This document shows positions 50,613 through 57,968 of a stretch of 64,000 nucleotides of DNA, piece by piece. A model generated the notes under the pieces. That model was not told the DNA's origin. It did not search any database and saw only the letters and a list, made by a program, of their open reading frames with translations. Positions within the stretch are counted from its first letter, which is position 1; every line of letters starts with the position of its first letter. The position numbers and the translations under genes were made by a program. The stretch is from Halobellus sp. MBLA0158 (GTDB lineage: Archaea; Halobacteriota; Halobacteria; Halobacteriales; Haloferacaceae): assembly GCF_041477585.1 (NCBI RefSeq), contig NZ_JBGNYA010000001.1:2170001-2234000 (forward strand), written 5' to 3'.

Positions 50613-52871
50613 ATGGTTGATTTAGCTGGCGGCAAAAATCCTTCGCACGGGGGGAGGGAGGGGCTCTCGTTTCCCGAGATCGTCGGCCAGGAGGACCTCA
50701 AGCAGGCGCTGCTCGCGGTCGCGGCGAACGGCGACCTCGACGGCCTCCTGATCCGGGGGGAGAAGGGCACGGCCAAGTCCACGGCGGTCCGGGCTCTGAG
50801 AGACCTCCTGCCGGAACAGCGCGCGGTCGCGGACTGTCCCTACGGGTGTCCCCCCGACGATCCGAGCCGCCAGTGCGCCGACTGCCGCGAACGCACGGAT
50901 CCGCCGACGGCGACGCGCTCTGTTCCGCTGGTGACGCTTCCGCTCGGGGCGACGCGGGATCGCGTGGTCGGCACGCTCTCGGTCGCGGACGCGCTCGGCG
51001 GCGACCACGAGTTCGACCCCGGTCTGCTCGCCCGCGCCAATCGGGGGTTCCTCTACGTCGACGAGGTGAACCTCCTCGACGACCACCTCGTCGACGTCGT
51101 CCTCGACGCGGCCGCCAGCGGCAGCAACCGCGTCGAGCGCGACGGCGTGAGCGTGCGCCACCCCGCCGACTTCACGCTCGTCGGGACGATGAACCCCGAG
51201 GAGGGCGACCTCCGGCCGCAACTCCGCGACCGGTTCGGGCTCTGCGCGACGGTCACGGGCTGTGAGGACCTCGACGACCGGGTCGCCATCGTCGAGCGCG
51301 CGCTCGGGGAAGACACGAGCGGTACCGACGTCGAAGAGGAAAGCGGCACCACGGTCGGAGAGCTACGGGACCGCCTCCGGAGGGCGAGCGACCGCCTCGA
51401 CGACGTGACGCTGCCGACCGAGTTCGCGCGGGAGATCGCAGAGCTGTGCCGGGACGCCGGACTCGACGGCCACCGCGGCGACATCGCCACGGCGCGCGCC
51501 GCGCGGACCATCGCGGCGCTGGACGGGAGAATGAGAGTCATCGAACCGGACGTCCGCCGGGCCGCCGAACTCGCGCTGCCGCACCGGCTCCGGTCGCGAC
51601 CCTTCGAGGACGCGCCCGATCCGGAGGACCTGCTCGACGAGCAGTTCGGCGACTCGCCGGACGGCGAGAACGAGGGGAACGGCGACGAGTCGGACGGCTC
51701 GGCCGGCGACGACGGGGCCGACGGGGCGCACGACGAGGGCGAATCCGAGTCCCAGTCCTCGTCTGCGGCCGAAGAGCGGAGCGACGAGACTGAGCGCCGC
51801 GAGGACGCTAATCCGGATGACGACGCGGGAGACAGCGAATCCGGAAAGGGTGGCGGAACCACATCCGGAAAGAGCGAATCGTCGGGAGACGGAGAACCGG
51901 ACCGCCCGGAGCCGGATTCCGGACGGGATCCACCGCCGTCTGCGGAGGGTCGGACGGCAGATTCCGCCCCGGACGACGTGGCGGAAAACGAGGCGTCCGA
52001 GGATGCGGGCGACCGAGACCGGGAGAGCGACGCCGAGGAGCGAACTCCCCTCCTCCCCGGCGCGTCGCGAGCGCCGCGCGCCGAGGTCGGGAGCGCGGAC
52101 GCGCCGGAGCTGACAGCGCCGGACGTCCTTGGGGAGGTCGAGGGGAGTCGGGGCGGCGGTCGCGCCCGGTCCCGCTCCGCAGACGCGACGGAGGGCCCGC
52201 GCGTTCGGACGCGCCGAGCGGAGTCGAACGACGACGTCGACGCCGCGGCCTCGGTCCGCGCGGCCGGTGCGCGCGGCGCCACGAGCGTCGAGTCCAGGGA
52301 CCTCCGGCAGTCGGTCCGGCAGACCGACGCCTCGACGCTCGTGGTCTTCGTCGTGGACGCGAGCGCGTCGATGCGTCCGGCGATGCGAGCCGCGAAGGGG
52401 ACCGTGCTGGAGCTCCTGCAGGACGCCTACCAGGAGCGCGACGAGGTCGCCTTCGTCGCCTTCGCCGGCGACGACGCGGAGGTGCTTCTCCCGCCGACCG
52501 ACAGCGTCACGCTGGCGGCGCGGCACCTGAAGGACCTGCCGACCGGCGACCGAACGCCGCTGCCGGCGGGGCTCCGATCCGCGAGCGACGTGCTCGACCG
52601 GGCCGATCCCGCGGCCGGCGTGGTCGTCGTCGTCACCGACGGCCGCGCCAACGTCGCCGACGGGAGCCCCGTGAAGGAGACGCGCGCGGCGGCCCGCCGA
52701 CTGGCCGAGCGCGACCCCCGCGTCCTCGTCGTCGACGCCGGCGAGGGCGAGAGAGGCAGGCGTGGGCTGACCGACCTCGTCGCGACGGAGACGGGCGGCG
52801 AGCGCGTCCCGCTGTCGGCGCTGTCGGCCGAGCGGGTCGACGCCGCCGCGGGCGCGGCCGACGAAAGCTGA
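50613..52871 (+). CDS. chlD: ChlI/ChlD-type AAA+ and VWA chelatase subunit
   Basis: A 752-residue protein. The N-terminal AAA+ ATPase (about 15-340) has Walker A GEKGTAKST and Walker B FLYVDEVNLLDDH, with a Cys cluster CPYGCPPDD and CADC between them as in ChlI proteins. A 150-residue acidic linker follows. The C-terminal von Willebrand A domain has the MIDAS VVDASASM and VVVTDGRANV. It would power CobN, taking the place of CobS plus CobT. The start is the ATG giving MVDLAGGKNPSHGG, leaderless from the shared promoter. Confidence 0.92.
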   Translation: MVDLAGGKNPSHGGREGLSFPEIVGQEDLKQALLAVAANGDLDGLLIRGEKGTAKSTAVRALRDLLPEQRAVADCPYGCPPDDPSRQCADCRERTDPPTATRSVPLVTLPLGATRDRVVGTLSVADALGGDHEFDPGLLARANRGFLYVDEVNLLDDHLVDVVLDAAASGSNRVERDGVSVRHPADFTLVGTMNPEEGDLRPQLRDRFGLCATVTGCEDLDDRVAIVERALGEDTSGTDVEEESGTTVGELRDRLRRASDRLDDVTLPTEFAREIAELCRDAGLDGHRGDIATARAARTIAALDGRMRVIEPDVRRAAELALPHRLRSRPFEDAPDPEDLLDEQFGDSPDGENEGNGDESDGSAGDDGADGAHDEGESESQSSSAAEERSDETERREDANPDDDAGDSESGKGGGTTSGKSESSGDGEPDRPEPDSGRDPPPSAEGRTADSAPDDVAENEASEDAGDRDRESDAEERTPLLPGASRAPRAEVGSADAPELTAPDVLGEVEGSRGGGRARSRSADATEGPRVRTRRAESNDDVDAAASVRAAGARGATSVESRDLRQSVRQTDASTLVVFVVDASASMRPAMRAAKGTVLELLQDAYQERDEVAFVAFAGDDAEVLLPPTDSVTLAARHLKDLPTGDRTPLPAGLRSASDVLDRADPAAGVVVVVTDGRANVADGSPVKETRAAARRLAERDPRVLVVDAGEGERGRRGLTDLVATETGGERVPLSALSAERVDAAAGAADES

Positions 52872-52929
52872 GTTTCGCCGGTCCGGAAGTTTTACAATCT
52901 CACTTGATTTTTTGAAACTGTGGTTTAGA

Positions 52930-53118
52930 ATGGCGACAGCCAACGACACCGTACACGGTCGGATCGAACAGGCGCAGGTCGAACTCTCCCCCACGAAGGT
53001 GGCCCTCGGACTCGCGCTCGCCGCAGCGCTGGGGTTCGCGCTCCTCTTCGTGCAGGAGCCGATGCTCCACGACTCGATGCACAACTTCCGCCACGCCGCG
53101 GGCATCACCTGCCACTGA
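52930..53118 (+). CDS. cbtB: Cobalt transporter subunit CbtB
   Basis: A 62-residue membrane protein with one helix (VALGLALAAALGFALLFV). It has the CbtB C-terminus with metal-ligand His residues: EPMLHDSMHNFRHAAG then CH. CbtAB is a proposed cobalt uptake system associated with B12 genes. A T-rich box lies about 25 bases before the ATG. cbtA follows after 9 bases. Confidence 0.9.
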   Translation: MATANDTVHGRIEQAQVELSPTKVALGLALAAALGFALLFVQEPMLHDSMHNFRHAAGITCH

Positions 53119-53127
53119 GGCCGGAGA

Positions 53128-53889
53128 ATGGAGACGCTCACCGAGTATCTGAGACGCGGCGTGCTCGCCGGGGCGGTCGCGGGCGTCGCCTTCGGACTCC
53201 TGCTCGCGCTCGTCGCCAATCCCCTCGTCGGCGTCGCCGAGGGACTCGGCCACGGCGGGCACCACGCGCTCGACGGCCACGCCCACGCGAGCCAGGATCC
53301 GAGCGTCGTCTCCGCGACGGTGACGAACGCCGTGAGCGTCGTCTCGGGCGTCCTCTGGGGGATCCTCCTCGGCGGCGTCGTCTTCGGCGCCGGGTTCTAC
53401 TTCCTCGAACCGATCCTCCCGGGCCGGGGCGCGACGCAGAGCTACCTCCTCTCGGCTGCGGGCTTCGTCACCGTCTCGGGCGCGCCGTGGCTGGTGCTGC
53501 CGCCCCGACCGCCGGGCGTCGTCGAGGCGCTCCCCGCCGACACGCGGACGCTGCTCTACGCCGGGATGATGGTACTGGGCGCGGCCGTCTGCCTGCTCTC
53601 GGGCGTCGCCTACGACCGCTTCCGGGCCGAGCGGAGCCGGTCCGTCGCGGTCGCCGGCGCGCTGCTTCCGTTCGGGCTCCTCGCGGTGCCCGCGGTGCTG
53701 GCGCCGGGGGCGTCCTCCGCGGCCGCCGAGAGCGCGCTGCCGCCCGAGCTGGCCGCGGGCTTCACGGGGCTGATCGTCCTCGGGCAGGCGCTGCTGTGGC
53801 TCCTGCTCGCGGGGACGCACGCGCGGCTCCGGCGAACGGGCGCCGAGAGCGGTTCCGGAACCGTCGGCGTCGACTCTCTGGCTGACTGA
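53128..53889 (+). CDS. cbtA: Cobalt transporter subunit CbtA
   Basis: A 253-residue membrane protein with about six helices and a His-rich external loop near residues 45-57 (HGGHHALDGHAHA), as in CbtA proteins. It forms a predicted cobalt importer with CbtB. Its stop overlaps the next gene's ATG by one base (TGATG), linking it to the small ferredoxin downstream. Confidence 0.9.
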   Translation: METLTEYLRRGVLAGAVAGVAFGLLLALVANPLVGVAEGLGHGGHHALDGHAHASQDPSVVSATVTNAVSVVSGVLWGILLGGVVFGAGFYFLEPILPGRGATQSYLLSAAGFVTVSGAPWLVLPPRPPGVVEALPADTRTLLYAGMMVLGAAVCLLSGVAYDRFRAERSRSVAVAGALLPFGLLAVPAVLAPGASSAAAESALPPELAAGFTGLIVLGQALLWLLLAGTHARLRRTGAESGSGTVGVDSLAD

Positions 53890-54290
53890 TGCGCGATCGC
53901 ACCGCCGAGGTCCGCGAGCGCGGCGTGTCCGACCACGTGCTGGTCTGCACGCACAAACGAGAAAGCGAGTACGCGGCCTGTGCGGAGGCCCACGGGCCGG
54001 CAGTCTACGAGGCGGTCGCCGAGTGGTTCCGCGACCGCGACGTCTTCTGGTCCCGCGTCCAGGTCGCCCGGACCAGCTGTCTCGGGCTCTGCAGCGCCGA
54101 GGGGACGGCGGTTGCGATCCACCCGCGGGGGCGCTTTTACTCCGACGTCCGGCCGGCGGACGTGACCGACCTCCTCGCCTCGGAGTTCGGTCCCGACGCG
54201 ACGCGGTTGGGACTCGCCGGGGCGGACGAGAGTGATTGCTCTCACTGTTTCCCGCCGAACGTCACCTCCGATGGCGGCGCTCGGCGGTAA
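53889..54290 (+). CDS. Thioredoxin-like 2Fe-2S ferredoxin with repeat-encoded tail
   Basis: A 133-residue protein with 2Fe-2S ligands CTHKRESEYAAC and, later, SCLGLCSAEG, the pattern of thioredoxin-like ferredoxins. It probably supplies electrons to a B12 step. It is the same family as the C-terminal domain of the CbiX fusion encoded at 54713-55939. Residues from about 114 to the end (SDCSHCFPPNVTSDGGARR) are encoded by dispersed element copy C, which supplies the stop codon and adds two cysteines. The native C-terminus was probably shorter or different. Confidence 0.85.
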   Translation: MRDRTAEVRERGVSDHVLVCTHKRESEYAACAEAHGPAVYEAVAEWFRDRDVFWSRVQVARTSCLGLCSAEGTAVAIHPRGRFYSDVRPADVTDLLASEFGPDATRLGLAGADESDCSHCFPPNVTSDGGARR

Positions 54291-54309
54291 GAGACGAGAG
54301 TAATCGCTA
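54230..54309 (+). repeat. Dispersed ~80-bp double-palindrome element, copy C
   Basis: The outer arms AGTGATTGCTCTC and GAGAGTAATCGCT match with two changes that still allow G-U pairing in RNA. The inner arms CCCGCCGA and TCGGCGG are kept. Same orientation as copy A. It overlaps the last 20 codons of the upstream ferredoxin gene and ends 28 bases before the stop of the convergent DUF3209 gene. Confidence 0.9.
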
Positions 54310-54337
54310 TGAAAAGCGCGGCCGTCCGCTTCTCCTC

Positions 54338-54709
54338 TTACTCCTCGACCGGGAACGTCTCGTGGAGCACGTCGTGGGCGTCGCCCAGTCCGTCGAGGAC
54401 GCTCTCGCCCTGGTCGGTCAGGCGCGAGAGCGCGCGTTCGGCGTCGCGGACGGCGACGAGTCGGCCGCGGAGGTAGTCGTATTCGGGATCGTCCGCGTCG
54501 CTCTCGGCGATCTCCGCTTCCAGGTCGACGAGCGCGGCGTCGAGGTGTCGCTGGAGCTCCGAGAGCGTCTCCGCGTTCGCCAGGGCCTCGATCGGGCCCT
54601 CCAGGTGACCGTCCAGTTCCTGTTCGGCGTGCTCGCGCACGCTGCGGTCGGCGGTGCCGAGCACGTTCATCAGTCCGAGTCGTAGCGCTTCGATTTCGTG
54701 GCAGCTCAT
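54338..54709 (-). CDS. DUF3209 family protein
   Basis: A 123-residue helical, acidic protein starting MSCHEIEALRLGLMNVLG. The N-terminal Cys-His-Glu (CHE) is a likely metal or cluster site. The family (DUF3209) recurs next to cobalamin genes in haloarchaea, but its function is unknown. It is the last gene of a large minus-strand cob operon, starting 3 bases after the CbiX-ferredoxin fusion gene ends. Confidence 0.85.
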   Translation of the reverse strand: MSCHEIEALRLGLMNVLGTADRSVREHAEQELDGHLEGPIEALANAETLSELQRHLDAALVDLEAEIAESDADDPEYDYLRGRLVAVRDAERALSRLTDQGESVLDGLGDAHDVLHETFPVEE

Positions 54710-54712
54710 TGC

Positions 54713-55939
54713 TTAGAGTGTCTGATCGACGAGGTCCGAGACGATGCGGTCCCGATCGAGGTGGGACGAGACGATGCGTTCGGCGTCCGCGGCGTCGACG
54801 CCGCCGTACCAGACGCCGTCGGGGTAGACGGCGACCATCGGGCCGTCGCCGCAGCGACCCAGGCACGACGAGCGCGTGATCCGCGCGTCGCAGGCGTCGG
54901 AATCGCGGGCGGCCTGCCGGAGGCGTTCGAGGACCTCCGGCGCGCCGTCGGCGGCGCAGGTCTGGTTCGTGCAGACCGCGACGTGGTGGGCCGGCGCGTC
55001 GTGGACGTGCGGGTCGTCGTCGACGTCGTCGCGGTCGGCGTGGGAGGCCTGGTGGGTCAGCGCGCGCAGCGTCGCCCGCGCGCCGCCGACGTCCGCCTCG
55101 TAGCCGTCGAGTTCGACCTTGTACTTGCAGGTGTCACACGACATCTCCACCGACTCCGTGCGCGCCTCCTGCCAGCGGTCGCCGAGCACGTCCAAGAGTC
55201 GGGGGTCGGTCCCCAGCGGGTCGCCCGCGGCGGCGTCGACGTACGGGTACTCCCCGTCGAAGTCGGCGGTCCACTCGCGGACGCGACCCGTGAGCACGCC
55301 GTCGCCGAGCATATACGGGAGCACGACGACGCCGTCGGGGCGGTCCTTCGCGAGCGTGTGGAGCGCGTCCGTCAGCTCCGGCTCCGTGACCCCGACGAAC
55401 GCGGTCTCGACGCGGTCGAACGCCCGGCCCTCGTAGAGCAGCCGCGCGAGCTTGTGCGCGTCGGCGTTCGCGTCGGGGTCGCTGGAGCCGCGGGCGCAGA
55501 CCACGACCGCGACGTCGTCGGTCTCACGGTCGAGCCCGAGCGTCGCCTCCACGTCGGCCGCGCGGTCGTCGAGGAGGTCGACGAGCGCGGGGTGGATCCC
55601 AAGGTGCGCGCCGTTGTGGATCGTGAGCGACGGGTGGGCGGCGCGGGCGCGCTCGACCGCCAGCGGCACGTCGTTCTTCACGTGGCTCGCGGCGAACAGC
55701 GAGAGGTGGACGACCGAGATCCGGGAGACGCTGGCGGCCAGCCCGTCGATCGCGTCCGATAGCGACGGCTTCGCCAGTTCGAGAAAGCCCGCGTCGACGG
55801 GGACGCCGAGCCGGTCCTCCAGGCCGGCGGCGAGCTCCCGCACCTGGTCGTTAGACTTCTCGCGGCGGGAGCCGTGACCGGCCAGGAGGACGGCCTCGTC
55901 GTCGAGCCTCGCCGACGCGGCCGAGGCGTTCGTCGTCAT
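54713..55939 (-). CDS. cbiX: CbiX chelatase fused to a 2Fe-2S ferredoxin domain
   Basis: A 408-residue fusion. Residues 15-260 are a two-repeat CbiX, with active His in LLAGHGSRREKSND, VVHLSLFAASHVKNDVP and a second half VVVCARGSSDPDAN. A CDTCKY motif follows at about 270. A His/Asp-rich linker (HQASHADRDD, DPHVHDAPAHH) leads to a thioredoxin-like ferredoxin with CTNQTCAADG and SSCLGRCGDGPMV. The CbiX part would insert Co2+ into sirohydrochlorin-type substrate; the linker may hold metal. The start overlaps the next upstream gene's stop (ATGA). Confidence 0.92.
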   Translation of the reverse strand: MTTNASAASARLDDEAVLLAGHGSRREKSNDQVRELAAGLEDRLGVPVDAGFLELAKPSLSDAIDGLAASVSRISVVHLSLFAASHVKNDVPLAVERARAAHPSLTIHNGAHLGIHPALVDLLDDRAADVEATLGLDRETDDVAVVVCARGSSDPDANADAHKLARLLYEGRAFDRVETAFVGVTEPELTDALHTLAKDRPDGVVVLPYMLGDGVLTGRVREWTADFDGEYPYVDAAAGDPLGTDPRLLDVLGDRWQEARTESVEMSCDTCKYKVELDGYEADVGGARATLRALTHQASHADRDDVDDDPHVHDAPAHHVAVCTNQTCAADGAPEVLERLRQAARDSDACDARITRSSCLGRCGDGPMVAVYPDGVWYGGVDAADAERIVSSHLDRDRIVSDLVDQTL

Positions 55940-56646
55940 TCCGCGAGCGACCCCACCTCGCGGCCGGCCGCGCGCTCGACGCTCCGCCGGAGCTTCCCCC
56001 GCCGCGAGTCCGAGTACAGCCCCGAGGCGTCGCTTCCGGCGTAGAGCCAGCGGGCGACCTCCTCGACGTCGGCCTCGTCGGCCAGGCCGAACCAGTACCC
56101 GCCCGAGGAGGTCTCCGAGAGGTCCTCGGTGGGGGCGTGCGGCTCGGCGGCATCGAGCTGCGACCGGACCGTCTCCAGGCACGCCGCGTCGTCGTGGACG
56201 AACGAGACGCCGACCGACGCCGACGACTCCCGGAAGCAGACGGTCCCGCAGGCTTCGAGGATCCCCCGGGTCAGCTGCGGCCGGTGGTCCGCGAAGGCGT
56301 CGAGCCGGTAGCCGCCGGGTTGGTCGTCGATCGGGAGCCCGAGCGCCGCGGCGGCGCGCTCGGCCGGCGCGCCGAACACCTTGAGTTCGTACTCGTCTTC
56401 GAACCGGACGATCGAGGCGTCGTGGGCGGACTCGCGCTCTGCGACCTGGTGATCGCGATCGGTCCGCGCGGTCCCCGCCACGGTGGCGAGTGCGTCGGCC
56501 GCGGTCGGGTCCGCGGCCCGGACTGTCACGCAGTCCCGCGAGAGGTCGCCGTCGCCGACGACCCGGCCCCAGAAGTACGCCGTCTCGGGGGTCGCGGCGA
56601 GCAGGTCCGCGGCGGGCTCAGGCATCGGCGTCGCGGCGTCGCTCAT
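55936..56646 (-). CDS. Cobalamin-locus protein with degenerate LAGLIDADG-like fold
   Basis: A 236-residue protein starting MSDAATPMPEPAADLLAATP. Two halves show homing-endonuclease-like patterns. The first is AYFWGRVVGDGDLSRDCVTV, followed by a helix and ELKVFGAPAERAAAALGLP. The second is PQLTRGILEACGTVCFRES, followed by SVGVSFVHDDAACLETVRSQ and GGYWFGLADEADVEEVARWL. The first repeat keeps the acidic residue of the GDG motif; in the second the equivalent position is Cys (EACG), so nuclease activity is unlikely. It overlaps both neighbours by ATGA and is embedded in the cob operon, so it probably has a recruited role in B12 synthesis. Confidence 0.65.
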   Translation of the reverse strand: MSDAATPMPEPAADLLAATPETAYFWGRVVGDGDLSRDCVTVRAADPTAADALATVAGTARTDRDHQVAERESAHDASIVRFEDEYELKVFGAPAERAAAALGLPIDDQPGGYRLDAFADHRPQLTRGILEACGTVCFRESSASVGVSFVHDDAACLETVRSQLDAAEPHAPTEDLSETSSGGYWFGLADEADVEEVARWLYAGSDASGLYSDSRRGKLRRSVERAAGREVGSLAE

Positions 56647-56939
56647 CGTTCGCCCCCTTGGGCCTGCGCCGTCGCCCCTTCTGTCTCGGCGGCCGTCCGC
56701 GTCACCTCGATGGCGTCGAGCGGACACGCACGGGCGGCCGCTTCAGCGTCCCTCAGGCGGTCGTCGTCGGCGTCGACGACGAGTTCGTCGCTGTCGGTCG
56801 GATCCGCGGCGGCTCCGTCTCCCGCTTCGATCGCCGCCAGCCCGTCGTCGGCCTCGACGAAGCGGTCGTCGCGGACGAGACACGCGAAGACGCCGTCGCA
56901 GGCCTCGCGGTCGAGTCTGATGCGGTACTCAGTAGTCAT
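56643..56939 (-). CDS. Small ferredoxin (3Fe-4S/4Fe-4S type)
   Basis: A 98-residue acidic protein starting MTTEYRIRLDREACDGVFAC. Three cysteines are visible, in CDGVFAC and ARACPLDAIEV. This C-x5-C...CP pattern is like single-cluster 3Fe-4S ferredoxins. It probably carries electrons for reductive B12 steps. The stop overlaps the downstream LAGLIDADG-like gene, and its start overlaps the cbiH stop by 11 bases. Confidence 0.82.
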   Translation of the reverse strand: MTTEYRIRLDREACDGVFACLVRDDRFVEADDGLAAIEAGDGAAADPTDSDELVVDADDDRLRDAEAAARACPLDAIEVTRTAAETEGATAQAQGGER

Positions 56940-57963
56940 ACTTGGACTCGTAGCCCCGCGGCGTCACCATCCGGTCGTCCCAGACGTAGGTCTCCTCGTT
57001 GCCGACGAGGATCGTGGTCGTCATATCGATCAGGTCGGTCTCGCCCAGCTCTTCGAGCTCGCCGAGGTCGACGATCTCGACTTCCTCGTCGTCCCGGCCG
57101 GCGCCGTGGACGACGCCGACGGGGGTGTCGGGATCGCGGTGCTCAAGTAAGATCTCACAGCACTTCCGGAAGTTCTCCCGGCGCTTGCGGCTCCAGGGGT
57201 TGTAGATCGCGATGGTGAAGCCCTCCTTGGCGGCCGCGTGCAGGCGGGACTCGATCGTCGGCATCGACGTCAGGTGATCCGAGAGGGAAATGCTCACCGT
57301 GTCGTTCACGAGCGGCGCGCCCAACCGGGCGCCGCAGGACTGCGCCGCCGGGACGCCGGGGACGACCTCGAAATCGACCAGATCGGCGGTGGCGCCCTTG
57401 GATTCCAGGATTTCGAGCGCGAGCCCCGCCAGCGCGTAGACGTTGGGGTCGCCGCTGCCGACGATGGCGACGTCGTTGCCGGCGAGCGCGCGGTCGATCG
57501 CCTCCTCGGTTCGGGAGACCTCGCCGCACATCGGCGTGTCGTAGAGTTCGTCGGCCGACTCTCTGACCTCTTCGGGCAGGAGCTCGATGTAGGTCGTATA
57601 GCCCACGACGTGCTCGGCGTCGAGGAGGGCGCCGCGGGCGCGCTGGGTCATCCCCTCGGGCTCGCCCGGGCCGAGGCCGACGGCGACGAGGCGGCCCGGG
57701 TCGGCGTCGAAGTCGTCGACGCTCGCCTCGACCTTCTCCTCGGTTTGCTCGCGCTTCGAGGCGCCGCAGGCGGAGTCGGACGAGTCGGAATCGGCCGTCG
57801 CCGAGGACGGAGACGACGAGGCGCCGCACCCCGAGGAGTCGCCCGCGCTCGCGACGCCGCCGTCGGTCTCCGCGTCCGGGGCCGAGGCGCCGCATTTCGA
57901 TTTCGATGTCGCGTTCGATGCCGCTTCGGTCGAATCGGTGTCGGTGGTGTCGTCAGTGCTCAT
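56929..57963 (-). CDS. cbiH: CbiH-family precorrin C17-methyltransferase with Cys-repeat N-terminus
   Basis: A 344-residue protein. The methylase domain (about 88-344) shows AVGLGPGEPEGMTQRARGAL, VVGYTTYIELLP, IVGSGDPNVYALAG, VVPGVPAAQSCGARLGAPL and ILVGNEETYVWDDRM, as in CbiH, which methylates C17 with ring contraction. The first 75 residues are a Ser/Asp-rich extension with three spaced repeats of CGAS (Cys24, Cys46, Cys66), not part of the usual enzyme. The paralogue gene lies directly upstream, after 5 bases. Confidence 0.9.
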   Translation of the reverse strand: MSTDDTTDTDSTEAASNATSKSKCGASAPDAETDGGVASAGDSSGCGASSSPSSATADSDSSDSACGASKREQTEEKVEASVDDFDADPGRLVAVGLGPGEPEGMTQRARGALLDAEHVVGYTTYIELLPEEVRESADELYDTPMCGEVSRTEEAIDRALAGNDVAIVGSGDPNVYALAGLALEILESKGATADLVDFEVVPGVPAAQSCGARLGAPLVNDTVSISLSDHLTSMPTIESRLHAAAKEGFTIAIYNPWSRKRRENFRKCCEILLEHRDPDTPVGVVHGAGRDDEEVEIVDLGELEELGETDLIDMTTTILVGNEETYVWDDRMVTPRGYESKYDY

Positions 57964-57968
57964 TGGTG

